Shown here: positions 44,489 through 59,697 of the stretch, in pieces
Numbering within the stretch: position 1 is the stretch's first letter
Layout of the letters: each line of letters starts with the position of its first letter
DNA from: Cryptomeria japonica
Lineage: Eukaryota > Streptophyta > Pinopsida > Cupressales > Cupressaceae
Assembly: GCF_030272615.1 (NCBI RefSeq)
Contig: NC_081415.1
Span: 267,951,425-268,015,424, forward strand
DNA length: 64,000 nucleotides
Reading direction: 5' to 3'
Translations under genes and position numbers: made by a program
Notes under the pieces: model-generated
The model's database searches: none
The model's input: the letters and a program-made list of their open reading frames with translations, nothing else
What the model was told of the DNA's origin: nothing

Positions 44489-45873
44489 AACTGTTGGAAA
44501 GAAGTAAACTCAGAAAATAGAAGTTTGTCTCGAATATCTTTTTGTAAATTAGAAATAAAGATTCTTTGAATATCATCGTCAGGCATTGGAAAAGAAATTT
44601 GAGCATACAAATGCTTATATCTACCAATGAAATCAGTCACTTTTTCTTTAACACCTTGTTTACAATGCATTAAATCAATCAAAGTAACTTTAGGACTTAT
44701 ATTGTTTTGAAATTGTTGAATGAAAGCATTTGCAAGTTGTTCGAAAGAAGTAATAGAATAAGAAGGCAACGAGCAATACCATTGTAGGGCTTTGTCTCTT
44801 AATGTTCTAGTAAACAGTTTTGCAAGCAACCTTGGGTCATAAGCAAAATCAGTACAAATTGTTTGAAAAGTCTTAACATGTGTTAGAGGATCACCCTTAC
44901 CATTATAAAGCTCCAAATGTGGGATTTCAACATGTTTAGGAGGGATAGCTCGAACAATGTCAAGAGAAAGTGGGCTCGCAACATCAAATGTGGGCACACT
45001 AAACTTAGATTGATTCATAGAGGCAATTTGTTGCTGTAAAGAAGAGATAGTTTGTGCAAGATTGTTAATGGTCGCTTCAGTCGAAGAATTCATATTAGAT
45101 GTGTTAGATTGAGATGGAGGTGTTATGTTATTGAAAGAAGGTAAAGAGTAAGGTGGTGGGACCCTATGATAGTTAGTCATAGGAGATGATTGGACAGGAG
45201 GAACAGTACAAGGAGGAATAGAATGGTTAAATGAATTGCCCCCTTGCGTCATGTTCATTTGTGGAGATGTAATAGGGACACTCATTGAAGGAATGAATGA
45301 AGAAATCGGATTGAATGAAGGGATAGGGTTAATTGAAGAAGAGGGATTGCCCCCATGACTAGTGATCACGGGGGGAATATCTTGCATAGAAGTAGTCATT
45401 ATGTTTGATGTAAAGGTAGGTATGCTAGCAATAGAAGTTGTCAAAGGAATAGAATGATTGACTTGTGTAGGAGGTTGTGTATAACCTAAAGATTCGGCAC
45501 AACTCTTCATAGGCATCACATTCGAGTTCACAATGTGTGAAATACCACGCAAAATATCAATTCCATTCTTATCACTTTGAAGCATGCGTTTTAGACCCTC
45601 AATTAAAGGAAGAGCTTGACTATCAGGGTATTCATGAGACATCCATTGGTGAAAATCATCAAATTGGTTATCCAATTTCGAAAGTTGTTCTACAGAAACC
45701 TCATGGAGAGCTTCTTCATCATTAGGAGGATTAGAGGAATTACCCATGTCCTCATTAAAAAGGCTATTCAAATTAGGTTCCATCTCCTCGGTAATTAAAC
45801 CTCGGAAAGACTTAATTCTACGGCTTCGTCTAACGGGAACAGTGTAAGTAGGGCTTATTGTTGTAAAACTCAT
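44338..45873 (-). CDS. Gag (element D)
   Basis: A 511-codon frame starts at the ATG at 45873. Residues 1-135 are acidic and helical; 136-265 are low-complexity Pro/Ser/Asn/Thr; 266-287 are a short coiled-coil (LAQTISSLQQQIASM). From about 316 to 465 comes the Ty3/gypsy retrotransposon gag domain: PHLELYNGKGDPLTHVKTF, FTRTLRDKALQWYCSLP, SFEQLANAFIQQF, and DFIGRYKHLYAQI. Gag would form the particle and package RNA. The nucleocapsid-like zinc motif is not in this frame but in the overlapping one, so a frame change is needed for a complete Gag. No stop interrupts the frame, consistent with a young copy. Confidence 0.92.
   Translation of the reverse strand: MSFTTISPTYTVPVRRSRRIKSFRGLITEEMEPNLNSLFNEDMGNSSNPPNDEEALHEVSVEQLSKLDNQFDDFHQWMSHEYPDSQALPLIEGLKRMLQSDKNGIDILRGISHIVNSNVMPMKSCAESLGYTQPPTQVNHSIPLTTSIASIPTFTSNIMTTSMQDIPPVITSHGGNPSSSINPIPSFNPISSFIPSMSVPITSPQMNMTQGGNSFNHSIPPCTVPPVQSSPMTNYHRVPPPYSLPSFNNITPPSQSNTSNMNSSTEATINNLAQTISSLQQQIASMNQSKFSVPTFDVASPLSLDIVRAIPPKHVEIPHLELYNGKGDPLTHVKTFQTICTDFAYDPRLLAKLFTRTLRDKALQWYCSLPSYSITSFEQLANAFIQQFQNNISPKVTLIDLMHCKQGVKEKVTDFIGRYKHLYAQISFPMPDDDIQRIFISNLQKDIRDKLLFSEFTSFQQLCATLHNYVKWNNHILWLRVIRVIAVNNHLGSLNRTEIPSNSMKTSSTTM
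44389..44395 (-). promoter_or_regulatory. Possible -1 ribosomal frameshift heptamer TTTAAAC
   Basis: On the minus strand the gag codons ...AGT TTA AAC... (gag residues 493-495) contain T TTA AAC, a classical X XXY YYZ slippery heptamer in the gag phase. A -1 slip gives TTT AAA and enters the frame that encodes the zinc motif and protease. No strong downstream stem is obvious by eye. A one-base indel near 44460 is an alternative explanation of the overlap. Confidence 0.45.
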
Positions 45874-47036
45874 GCACTAGAAAGAGAGAGAAGATTTTGA
45901 ATTTAGAGGTAGCAATTTTCAGTAAAATCAACCAATCTTCTGGATTTAAGCTGTTAAATGCAATCACGACAGTCTCCCGAAATTTTGAAAAAAATGTCCG
46001 AGACCGTGGCGCTCGGAGTGCAACCCGGTCCTTGCAACTTTTTTCGAAATTTGCAGGGATGAAAGGTATGATGATTTTAGAGCTAATCTGAAAAAATTGA
46101 GCGATTTTACGATCTGTAGATAGGCCAAATTAAAGTTGCAAATTCAAAATTGAACCCTACCAAGATTGTCGAAAAATGCAAAATTTGAATTTTGAAAAAG
46201 AGAGGGAAACTGAAATTTTGAATTTTATGATTTTAGAGGGAATGTCAAAAGCAATGCAGGTTTTGAAATTCAAAAATTGACTCAATTTCACGCAAAATTC
46301 TATTTTGAAAGCGGAAATCAAAGTTGTTGTAATTAAGCACTTAATTTCAAAAGTCACAAATTGCAAGAATTTGAATAAAGCACTGAAATTTCGAATGAAT
46401 GCAAATACACTTTTCAGATTTAGGGCAGTAAGAACACAATTTTGACACAAAATTTCAATTTTGATGATTTTTGAATGATTAGAAGCCTTAATCCAAGCAA
46501 TCACAAGACCAACTTTGACTGTAATTTTGAAAGTGTTATAATTGATAAAATCGGCCAAAATTCTGGATTTTAGCAGGAAAATACAGTAAGATCTCGCTCC
46601 CGAAATTTCGGAAAAAATGTCGGGGACGATGGCGCTCGGAGTGCACACGGTCCTCGCAACTTTTTTCCAAATTTTCAGGGATGAAAGCTATTGTGATTTT
46701 ATTGCAGAATCCAAAGTTACAGCTGATTTGGAGATGTTTTGATCAGTGAAATTGTCGGACAAAGGTTGAATCAAGAGGGTTTAAAAAATTAGGGTTTTGA
46801 CACTTAACCACTTAATTTTCAAAATTAAAGCACAAATATGAATTGATGATTTGTAACAGAAGGGCAGATCTGAAGTAAGCATTAACAATAAAATATTTCA
46901 CAAGTTCAATTTTCAAAAAGAAAATTTTAGGGTTTTTATGCAATCAACCTCTAAAATTTGCAAAAGATCAAACATGGAAATGTAATCAAGGAATCAATTT
47001 TTAGATCTAATCATGAATAATCAGAAAGGATGTTCA
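45874..47036 (-). other. Leader of element D with two copies of an LTR-like motif
   Basis: This 1.16-kb untranslated leader lies between primer site and gag. Two related stretches, about 45935-46066 and 46555-46690, share CTGGATTT, CCCGAAATTT, GGCGCTCGGAGTGCA and CTTTTTTCC/CGAAAT. Both resemble the hairpin segment of the LTR (about 40795-40890). Confidence 0.65.
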
Positions 47037-47050
47037 TGTCGGGTTCACCA
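47037..47050 (-). other. Primer-binding site of element D
   Basis: On the minus strand, three bases after the LTR end, the sequence reads TGGTGAACCCGACA. It begins TGG as expected for complementarity to a tRNA CCA end. It differs from the copia sites in this window; I cannot name the tRNA with certainty. Confidence 0.7.
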
Positions 47051-47053
47051 AAA

Positions 47054-48303
47054 TGTAAAGCGGAAAATCGCGATCGAAACCTAGTTGCCCTCCCCTCTTC
47101 CAACTCCAAGGAGAGAGAAGGGAGGTTCGCTAGGGTTTGATGGTTTTCACTTAAGGGAGAGACTTTACATTCAAAAGAGGGGTTGAAACCCACAAGATCC
47201 AATCCTACGCAATGCAAGATTGGATGCTAAATGTGTTTCAAGGGGTTAAGACAGCAAGGCTACCCTCTTTTGTAAAGAATGTGCATAGGAGAATTAAGCT
47301 AGGAATGCATAAAAAGTGACAAAGATTCGCTTATAAACTGAGATAGGGATATAGTATGAAGCTGCGGACCTGGAACTAGCAGTAAAAGGTCGATACGGCG
47401 TTGTCCTGCAAATTTGAGCAAAAGTTGTCGGGACGATGGCGCCCGGCGCCACGGTCCTCCGAAAAATCCACGAAACGAAGGGGGATCTGTTCGTCTCTGC
47501 ACAAGGATTCCAGATCTTCAATTTCAGCCGCGTACCTGCAACCTACACACAGAAAAGCGAAGACGATTGGGGGGTTAGGGATTAGGGGTTTGCCTTTCGG
47601 TCAAACCCCGGTTTTGGAATTAACCAAGAAATGAGCAAGTGCTGTAAATGTAAATGTATGTAATGTAAAACAAGTACTAATACCTTGTTCTAAGGATGTT
47701 TGTATCCTTATGTGCGAAGGTTTAGATGTTGTTGTTTGTTGTATGTTGTATGTTGTATGTAGCATGTAGGAAGTGATCTCCTCTTCAATGGTTGAATCCT
47801 TGTCTTGAATGCAACACTTAGCCTTGAATGGAGACTTGGAATGATCAATTGCTTGAATGCTTGAATGCTTGAATGCTTGAGTATAGTTTCCACGCTTTTT
47901 CCGTCATGTCCTCTTATGTCCAAATGAGAGAGGAAAATGTAGTTTATATACTTGTCAATTAGGGTTGATAGACTGATTTTCCTGACCTTAGGCCGACTAG
48001 GAAAGTTAATTTCCAAATTGCAAACAAAAAGACTCGAAGTCCCCTTAGGAGACCGGACCCAAAATAGGCCCAGGGACCAGGGCGCTGGGTGCCATGGTCC
48101 TGGGGGACCAGGGCGCTGGGCGCTCTGGTCCCACCTCCCAGGACAGCAGGGTGCAAGGAGGTTCAGGCCAGGGTGCTTGAAAAATGCAGTTTTTAGTGTC
48201 ATAATCAGGTTTCGGGGTCTCCATTCAGGTTGCGTGTTGCGTCGCCATCGTGAAGACCGAAATGCAGTCGAAATTGCAAGTGTCGCAATTTTAGGACGCT
48301 ACA
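47054..48303 (-). repeat. 5' LTR of element D
   Basis: This 1,250-bp LTR is nearly identical to 40480-41698. It contains an extra 31-bp copy (48073-48103) of the GGGACCAG hairpin segment. Confidence 0.95.
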
Positions 48304-48443
48304 ATATATATGTATATATGTGTATATATATATAAGGCATAAATATAGGTATAATCCATATGTGTGTACATTCGTAGAAATACGAAAAATATATGCACGA
48401 CTATTTATATAATATTATGTATGTTTGGACAAATATTGATTAT

Positions 48444-48510
<67 letters not shown>
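48304..48510. repeat. Continuation of AT microsatellite and a pure (AT)n run
   Basis: ATATATATGTATATATGTG continues the repeat interrupted by element D. After a non-repeat stretch, a pure TA run covers about 48446-48510. Confidence 0.9.
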
Positions 48511-48513
<3 letters not shown>

Positions 48514-49755
48514 ATTATTAAAAAGTTAATTAATAGCAAACTGCATCGAATTATGGGGCAAGTTGAAATTTATGTTGGACCATGTATTGTGGTGGGAGAG
48601 GGCATTTATTGACCCTTGTCCACCACGTAAGTGGGGAAGGGTAAGATTTTAATACCACATAGTGGTATAGAGTATTGCGGACACATCTATTCTAGCTCCA
48701 AAACCTTCAATTCATACAAGGTGTTGTTGACAACTTAAAAATTCTTGGCCCGTTCTTTTCAAAATCAACGATGTATAACGATCAATAAACTGCATGCTAT
48801 TGACTTTGTACTGCAGTTTTGGAGCTAGAATAGCTACATATGAATATTGTGTGGACTATGGGGAAGGGAGCGCTCATCCTACTCAATGGGGACAACACGT
48901 GTGCCAAACAAAGAGAAAACCACTTTCAAAGTGGTAAAACAAATAAACCAAGATAAGTTGTAACCACTATATAATAGTGGAATTTAATTATCATTATTTT
49001 TTGCTAACCTTTGCTCACACTTCCTATTAAATAGGCAATTGTCAATCCGTATCAAATATTATATTTCTTTTTTAAGAGCAATGATTTTCTCACATTTTTT
49101 ATGTCTGGTTAAGTGGGATTAACAACCCTATATGGAGGGGAAATTTATTTAGTAATAGGACTATGTTGATATTATAGGATAACCACTTTTTAGTTATTAA
49201 TAATTATGTAGATTAAATTTTTATCCTCTTTTTGGAGGGAAATGGATGAATTCCATTGGAGGGATTTTCTCTCAGGATGACTATAAATAGAATAGTCATA
49301 AGATTTAAAAGGGTCTTTTGGGGAAAGTTTATTTCATCGTGTCTTTGTTATGATTTGTTTTGCTTTCAAGAAGTTTTGAATAGAGGGTGAAGTTTACACT
49401 CTCTCTTTAGAGGAATAGATAGAAGATTATTTTCTTCGCATCTTGTAGAGGAAAAAGGACGAGGATAGGCTAAAAGGAGTATATTTCGAGGAAGGATCTA
49501 GGACCTCACAACCTTCTTCTCACAACATTCTATTGTAGCAAACAGGCACGTCATAAGTTATTGTTAGAGAATTTCTTTATCATGTACTTGAATTGTTTTC
49601 TTGAGAAATTTGAATTTGGGAGTCTCTTTGTAAAGCCCATGATTTAAAAGATTTAATAATTTCTCAAATTGAAGGAAATGAGAAATGGTGGATTTACTTT
49701 TAATGTTGAGAATCTCCATTTTTCCCTTTTGAGTATTTCTGAATTTAGAATGTGA
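48511..49755. other. Spacer with perfect inverted repeats and a TATA-box-like site
   Basis: No coding is supported. An 18-bp perfect inverted repeat CTATTCTAGCTCCAAAAC lies at 48687-48704 and 48816-48833. Perfect short palindromes lie at 48652-48668 (ATACCACATAGTGGTAT) and 48964-48980 (CCACTATATAATAGTGG). CTATAAATAG at 49281-49290 looks like a TATA box with transcribed-type sequence after it. This could be the promoter part of an unrecognised LTR or DNA element. Confidence 0.45.
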
Positions 49756-49922
<167 letters not shown>

Positions 49923-49933
49923 TGCATACATAT

Positions 49934-54850
<4,917 letters not shown>

Positions 54851-54916
54851 TTTAATTTTTTGGGTCAAGAAGTTGGAGATCTGGCCTATACTGAAGTTGA
54901 AGAGCGAGCAGCGAAT

Positions 54917-55003
54917 ATGGGCGTAACGCGAGAGGCGGCACTTACATATTTCTATTTGCTACTTTACATAGTTCTTTCCAGTGGACAAATCTTCTTCAAT
55001 AAG
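54917..55003 (+). CDS. Exon 1 of a triose-phosphate/nucleotide-sugar translocator family gene (partial)
   Basis: From the ATG at 54917 a 29-codon reading ends in YIVLSSGQIFFNK, followed by GT at 55004. The segment LLYIVLSSGQIFFNK is the beginning of the first membrane helix of plant TPT-family transporters of the At3g14410/At1g53660 type, where Trp-Val-Leu follows this Lys. These are Golgi/plastid-type antiporters for phosphorylated sugars or nucleotide sugars; the substrate of this subgroup is not well defined. The frame is open for 19 codons upstream but has no earlier ATG. No following exon was seen to 64000, so the first intron would exceed 9 kb, or this is an orphan exon. Confidence 0.6.
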
Positions 55004-56613
55004 GTCTCTTTACTTTCCCCATTATATTTTTCGCCCTTTCTTTTAAATTTGGAGTAGCAATCGTGGAACAAAGTTCAGATCTTCTCCTTAAACTACCGAG
55101 ATTCGTTTATTCAATAAACAAATTGTCAATAATTTTCACTTTAAACCTTAAATCAGATATCATTGTACCAAATTCTGTAAATCCTAGAAAATTCACATTT
55201 GAACGTGGCATTGTTACAATAATGTCGGATTGTTGTGGCAACGGTCGCTTAGGCACATCTTCAGAGTTAAAACTTGTCAATTTGTTGCATAGCACAACAG
55301 TAGCAGATATTGTTCAGCTACTTTAATACCTTAAACAGATGTTCCTTGCTTATTTCTTCAATTTCAGAATTGTATTGCAGAATTTCAGTTAAATTTGTGT
55401 GATTCATGGTATTGTAATGTTTCAGTACTTTACTTTGTCAATGCACGTTATGAATGTTAGAAATTGAATATCCAATACCTCAATACAACATAAATGCTGT
55501 TGAGTGGTTGAAGTACTTTTGCAGATCTTGTCTCAAAAGCCATCGAATTAAGATCAAAGTGTGATAGCAAGTGGTAAACGGACTTGAAGTTGTTTGCGAC
55601 TCCGTCAAATTTGGTTCATATTAGTTATTTTTAGACTAATATCTATAGGCCACAACTCCACATCTGTCATATCCTTCCATTTTTAGTGTGCACATTTTGT
55701 CATTCTCTATGCATTGGTATGAGTGTTATTAGTGAATTTCACATCAGGAGCATGCATTCTCATCATGGATTTAGTTTCAAGCCTCTCTAGACAGCTAGGG
55801 GCTATGAATACACATCCCCAAAGACAATCTACACTCAAATCACACATGTAAGCTAAAGATCAAGGTAATACAGAGCAAAGAATAAATTTGCAAAATTATT
55901 GCACTTGTCATGGGTGATAGGCTCAAGTACCATTACCTTGAGGAGAGTGGTCTCGCCAAACTATGAGTAAATTTCAAGGATTTGTCAAGTACCAACAACT
56001 CCTCTTTGATCAATTGCTTCAAAACTAAATTTTACACTGTCAAGCTCGTTGATTTTGACTTGTAGAAGATTGTCTCTCACAAAATATCTATTTTGACATC
56101 AAGGTAGTTGGAGGCCAAGAGAAGAAGGATTCAAAATATGTAAGTATTCTTCATAATAATTTCTCATCTGATTATGCAACCTTTTTATGCAACTTTCATT
56201 TGTGCCACCTCTTCATCGACAAGCCCAAGGATCCCTCCTTCAAACAATTGTGTCAAACCCTCACCTAGTTTTAGGCATCTTTATGGAAGTTTGGAAAACT
56301 GTCCACTGCTAATCGTGCTCATGTAGTCAGACCACTTGAACAATTGAGAGTTTAAAGTCAAGGCTCTAGTAGAGAGTAGCTCTAGAGGAAGAACTATTAT
56401 GGCTACCAGGGAAGCCAAATCATGATGAGAGAATATCAAACACGAGTTTTATATCTCAAGGAGCATGCTAATGTAGGCTTGTAGAGACAAGTTTCTGACA
56501 AAAACTCAAACTATAATACATTCCTTTTCTCTTTTTAGGAGATCAATTGAATGGCTAGCTCATTCAAGAGCAAGTTATCCCATAGCTAGACATAGGAGTG
56601 TGCTCTCCAACCG
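55004..56613 (+). other. Probable first intron of the translocator gene, before chromovirus E
   Basis: The GT at 55004-55005 (AAG|GTCTCT) is a possible donor, though not a strong one. No further transporter exon was seen. Short frames on both strands (55063-55326 and its complement) have no recognisable domain. The sequence immediately before 56614 (AACCG) is the left target site of element E. Confidence 0.4.
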
Positions 56614-57758
56614 TGTCATGCCCTCGCCATGAAGGTAGACAAAAGAAGTATGCCCAGAAAATCGCCTTAATTAGAAGACACCACGATTTTCTAAATCCTA
56701 AGAAGTAAATGAACCCGGCAGTAGTTATCTTTGCAAGCAGAGATGAAGGCAATGTTTACATTACATCGAAGACTAGCATCCATTGATGCATAAATATATC
56801 TAAATTAACAATACAGATCAAGAAGCATGCGATGGTTTAAGCTTATGATCATACGCATCATCAAGCAAGTAAAGAGGTGTGATTACAACAACCACTAATT
56901 AGTTAAGACAAAGGACAATTCATGAGTAGCAACTTACAAGGAGTGGCCATCATGGAAAAAAGGCTCAACTTTCCATCATGGATGAGGATATATATAAACA
57001 GCATATGACCTTTAAAAAGAAAAGGCATGGAAGAAGAAAGATAAGCATTGGATAAAAACCAAGAATCACAGTCCCAGCAGTATCGAATTAAGACAAAAGT
57101 CTATATACTGATCTGAGTATTTTGTTTTGAATGATAATATGTGACATTCTGATTAGGTTGAATTATTACTGTTTTCTATGGATATGAAATAAGCATATTA
57201 TTTGGGTAATACATGATTACTGTTATAAATATGTGCTTAAATATGTTGTTATTCTTGTTAATGTGTATTCACTGCATAATATAATAGATACATTGATTCA
57301 TTTTAAGCTTCATCCAATCTGTCATCCTGTTATGGAGGGGAGATGTGGGCATATAAGGAAAGCAAGTAGCCTGGTGGTCCATTCGAGCTTCGTTAGGAGG
57401 TCGATTGATGGATGTACTTCTGTGTCCATTAGGAGGCTGAATGACAGATGTACTTCTGTGCCCCTGAACTTGATGAATAGGCTCAAGCCACCTTGTATGA
57501 TCGCCCGTGGGCATCATAGTGTGGATGAGTCATTGGGTAAAGCCTCAAAGGAAACCCACATTTACTTATGATTATTAGGATGATGAATAGAGTTCTATTT
57601 GTAACTTATTGGATTATCTGTTTATCTTTTGATAACTAATCTATTTGCAGGTTCTAAATCCAGATGTTAAGGCAACAATTCACATTTCCAAATATAATCC
57701 ATACTTCATTTAGGTATTCTAGGGCGAATTGAGTTAAACCCTAATAGGGGACATTACA
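56614..57758 (+). repeat. 5' LTR of chromovirus E
   Basis: This 1,145-bp LTR runs from TGTCATGCCCTCG to AGGGGACATTACA. The same start TGTCATGCC recurs at 63988 after the polypurine tract. A motif around GTACTTCTGTG(T/C)CC(A/C) is partly repeated near 57413 and 57449. Confidence 0.88.
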
Positions 57759-57760
57759 AT

Positions 57761-57772
57761 TGGTATTGGAGC
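57761..57772 (+). other. Primer-binding site of chromovirus E
   Basis: TGGTATTGGAGC lies two bases after the LTR. It resembles the initiator-Met primer site (TGGTATCAGAGC) with two changes. Confidence 0.75.
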
Positions 57773-57804
57773 AATCCTTCCTGCCATCCTGTGAAGGGTA
57801 GTTA

Positions 57805-59160
57805 ATGCAACCTAGCCAAAGGGCTCAAACGGCTTTAGAAAGAGAAAGAAGGAAATTTGCCTCTATCAATAACCCTACATCCAACAATACCATGTGCAAA
57901 AAAAGGGGCAGTGATTTGAGAGCATTCATTCAAGCTCTCACAGAGCAAAAGCAAAGAACGACCCAACTTTTCCTCCACGAAATCCAGAACTTGAATAACA
58001 ATAACTCTAGATCCTACCAAAATAATGGAAGGGATACCCACTCCAACCATTCTGAAAATAACAACCTAACAAGGGTATTAAGTCCTAGGCCAACAAGACC
58101 CCATTTCCTACCTTGGGAAGAAGACATGATGGAGTAGGAAACAAATAATCAAACCATGGATAGTGTGGAAGAACTTTTAGAAGCATACTCAAGATTAGAT
58201 CCCGAAACAAATAAGGCTGTCTCCTTTAGGGATTATTGTGATGTTAAAACATGAGTTGCCCCGAACAAGAGAAGAGGGCAACCTAATAAAGACTTAAAAG
58301 AGAGGATTAGTAAGAAGACCCTCTCCAAATTTGATGGATTCGGGAAGACTACGACACGTTCTTGGGTCCAAAAATTGACACCTACCTCGCACTTAGGCCC
58401 ATGACGGAAGAGAATGCCATAAAATTTTCTGTACTCCACCTAGAAGGGACAGCTCATGATTGGTGGCATCATGGCCTCATTACCCAAGACCACCAACATA
58501 TAACAACCTATGATGTTCACCCAATAACTCATCCAAATATTTGACCAAAAACACCCCAAATGGTACTTTAGGGAACTTACACTTCTAAGGCAACAAGGAA
58601 CCATGGAAGAGTATGTAACTAAGTTCCAAATACTTCTAGTGATGGTACCAGAAGTATCTCAAAGAAGATTGGCCTTACTATTTGTCCAAGGATTAAAAGA
58701 CTCTATCAAGGGTTTGGTAAGTGTCCTCAATCCTTCCTCACTTAAGGATGCAATTCAAAAAGCATTGAATGTGGATATCACACCCACAAAAGACAAATAC
58801 CCTACAAAAAATCAACCTTCTAATGTTCATACCAAACCTTTTCATAAAGACAAAAGGCAAAAATCCTCTCTTACTTACAAAGAAGGAAGGGAATACATAA
58901 AAATGGATTGTGTTTTAAGTGCAAGGAAAAATGGGAACTAAGACACATTTGTAATAGCTGACCAGAAGACTTGAATTTGTGATTCAAATGCAAGGAAGAA
59001 TGGAAGCCGGGACATAGGTGTGGAAAGGAAAGTCAAGCATGCCATATGGAAGCATTATCCGATGAAGTATGGGAAGGGGAGGAAGAGAATCCTAGTAGGA
59101 GAAGGAAAGGCAAAGAAGAAGAAGAAGAGCATGGGACCCTAGCTACCATCTTGCAAGCCT
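57805..59160 (+). pseudogene. Chromovirus gag (element E)
   Basis: A first frame (57805-58137) has a helical, Asn-rich N-terminus. The gag domain proper follows in other frames: LALRPMTEENAIKFSVLHLEG..AHDWW (58362-58544) and the segment TMEEYVTKFQILL through LVQGLKDSIKGLV (58600-58940). Two zinc-knuckle-like motifs follow around 58910-59035, the second CKEEWKPGHRCGK with the first Cys of its C-x2-C intact. An acidic stretch leads into protease. At least four frame changes or stops were seen. Confidence 0.78.
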
Positions 59161-59207
59161 CCAAACACTGACCATTCTGAATCAGAAGCACTTTAAAAGG
59201 GCAAAGG

Positions 59208-59492
59208 GTGATTGCCCTTGTGGATAGTGGGGCATCCCACAACTTTATTGACAAGAATCCAGTTGCAAAGATGAATTTGAAAACAAAGGACTTTAAGGGC
59301 TTAACGGTAGCCCTAGCTAATGGATCTATGGCTCAATGTACCAAAATAACTCCTCAATTAGAAATCACCTTGGGAAAGCATGCCATAAAAGAAGACTTCT
59401 ATGTGGTAATCTTAGATGCCGATATGATATTGGGTACTCCTTGGATACACTCAAGACATTTCATTATGGACCTCCCAATTTTGGAAAACTGA
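59208..59492 (+). pseudogene. Chromovirus protease (element E)
   Basis: A 94-codon open segment contains the retropepsin active site VDSGASHNFID with the D-S-G triad intact, then TVALANGSMAQCTK, and the late ILDADMILGTPWI motif. It is the best preserved protease in this window, but the reading frame is cut off from gag and reverse transcriptase by frameshifts. Family function: release of Gag and Pol products. Confidence 0.85.
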
Positions 59493-59697
59493 TTCCAACA
59501 TGAAGGACAAGAAGTCACCTTAAAAGGGTTGCCCAACAGCTCCCCAAGAATAGTCTCAGCGAAAAGGATTTAGAGAATCTTTAGGAAAGGACAAAAAGAG
59601 TGGGCTGCCCAATGTATGATTCTTGACAAAACTTCCTCCTTGGGAAAGACAATCCACCTTGATATCCAACCCATTTTAAATAAACACAAGAAGGTAT

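Larger units (their letters stand above)
40480..48303 (-). mobile_element. Element D: non-autonomous gag-protease LTR retrotransposon
   Basis: A 7.8-kb element has LTRs at 40480-41698 and 47054-48303, and target duplication ATATA on both sides (40475-40479 and 48304-48308, weak evidence because the site is a TA microsatellite). Primer site and polypurine tract place transcription on the minus strand. The 5.4-kb interior holds a 1.2-kb leader, a 511-codon gag frame and an overlapping 681-codon frame, then 0.74 kb to the LTR. There is no reverse transcriptase, RNase H or integrase. By eye the LTRs differ at about 18 positions in 1.2 kb plus one 31-bp duplication, so it is the youngest element here. 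Gag and protease wording is Ty3/gypsy (Tat/Athila-like). Confidence 0.92.

Noticed and set aside
55063-55326. 87-codon plus-strand frame and 62-codon complement as a second host gene
   Set aside because: No recognisable motif, no start context or splice evidence; probably intron sequence.
57233-57571. 112-codon open frame and its antisense partner
   Set aside because: Located within the LTR of element E; no domain, and LTRs are not expected to code.
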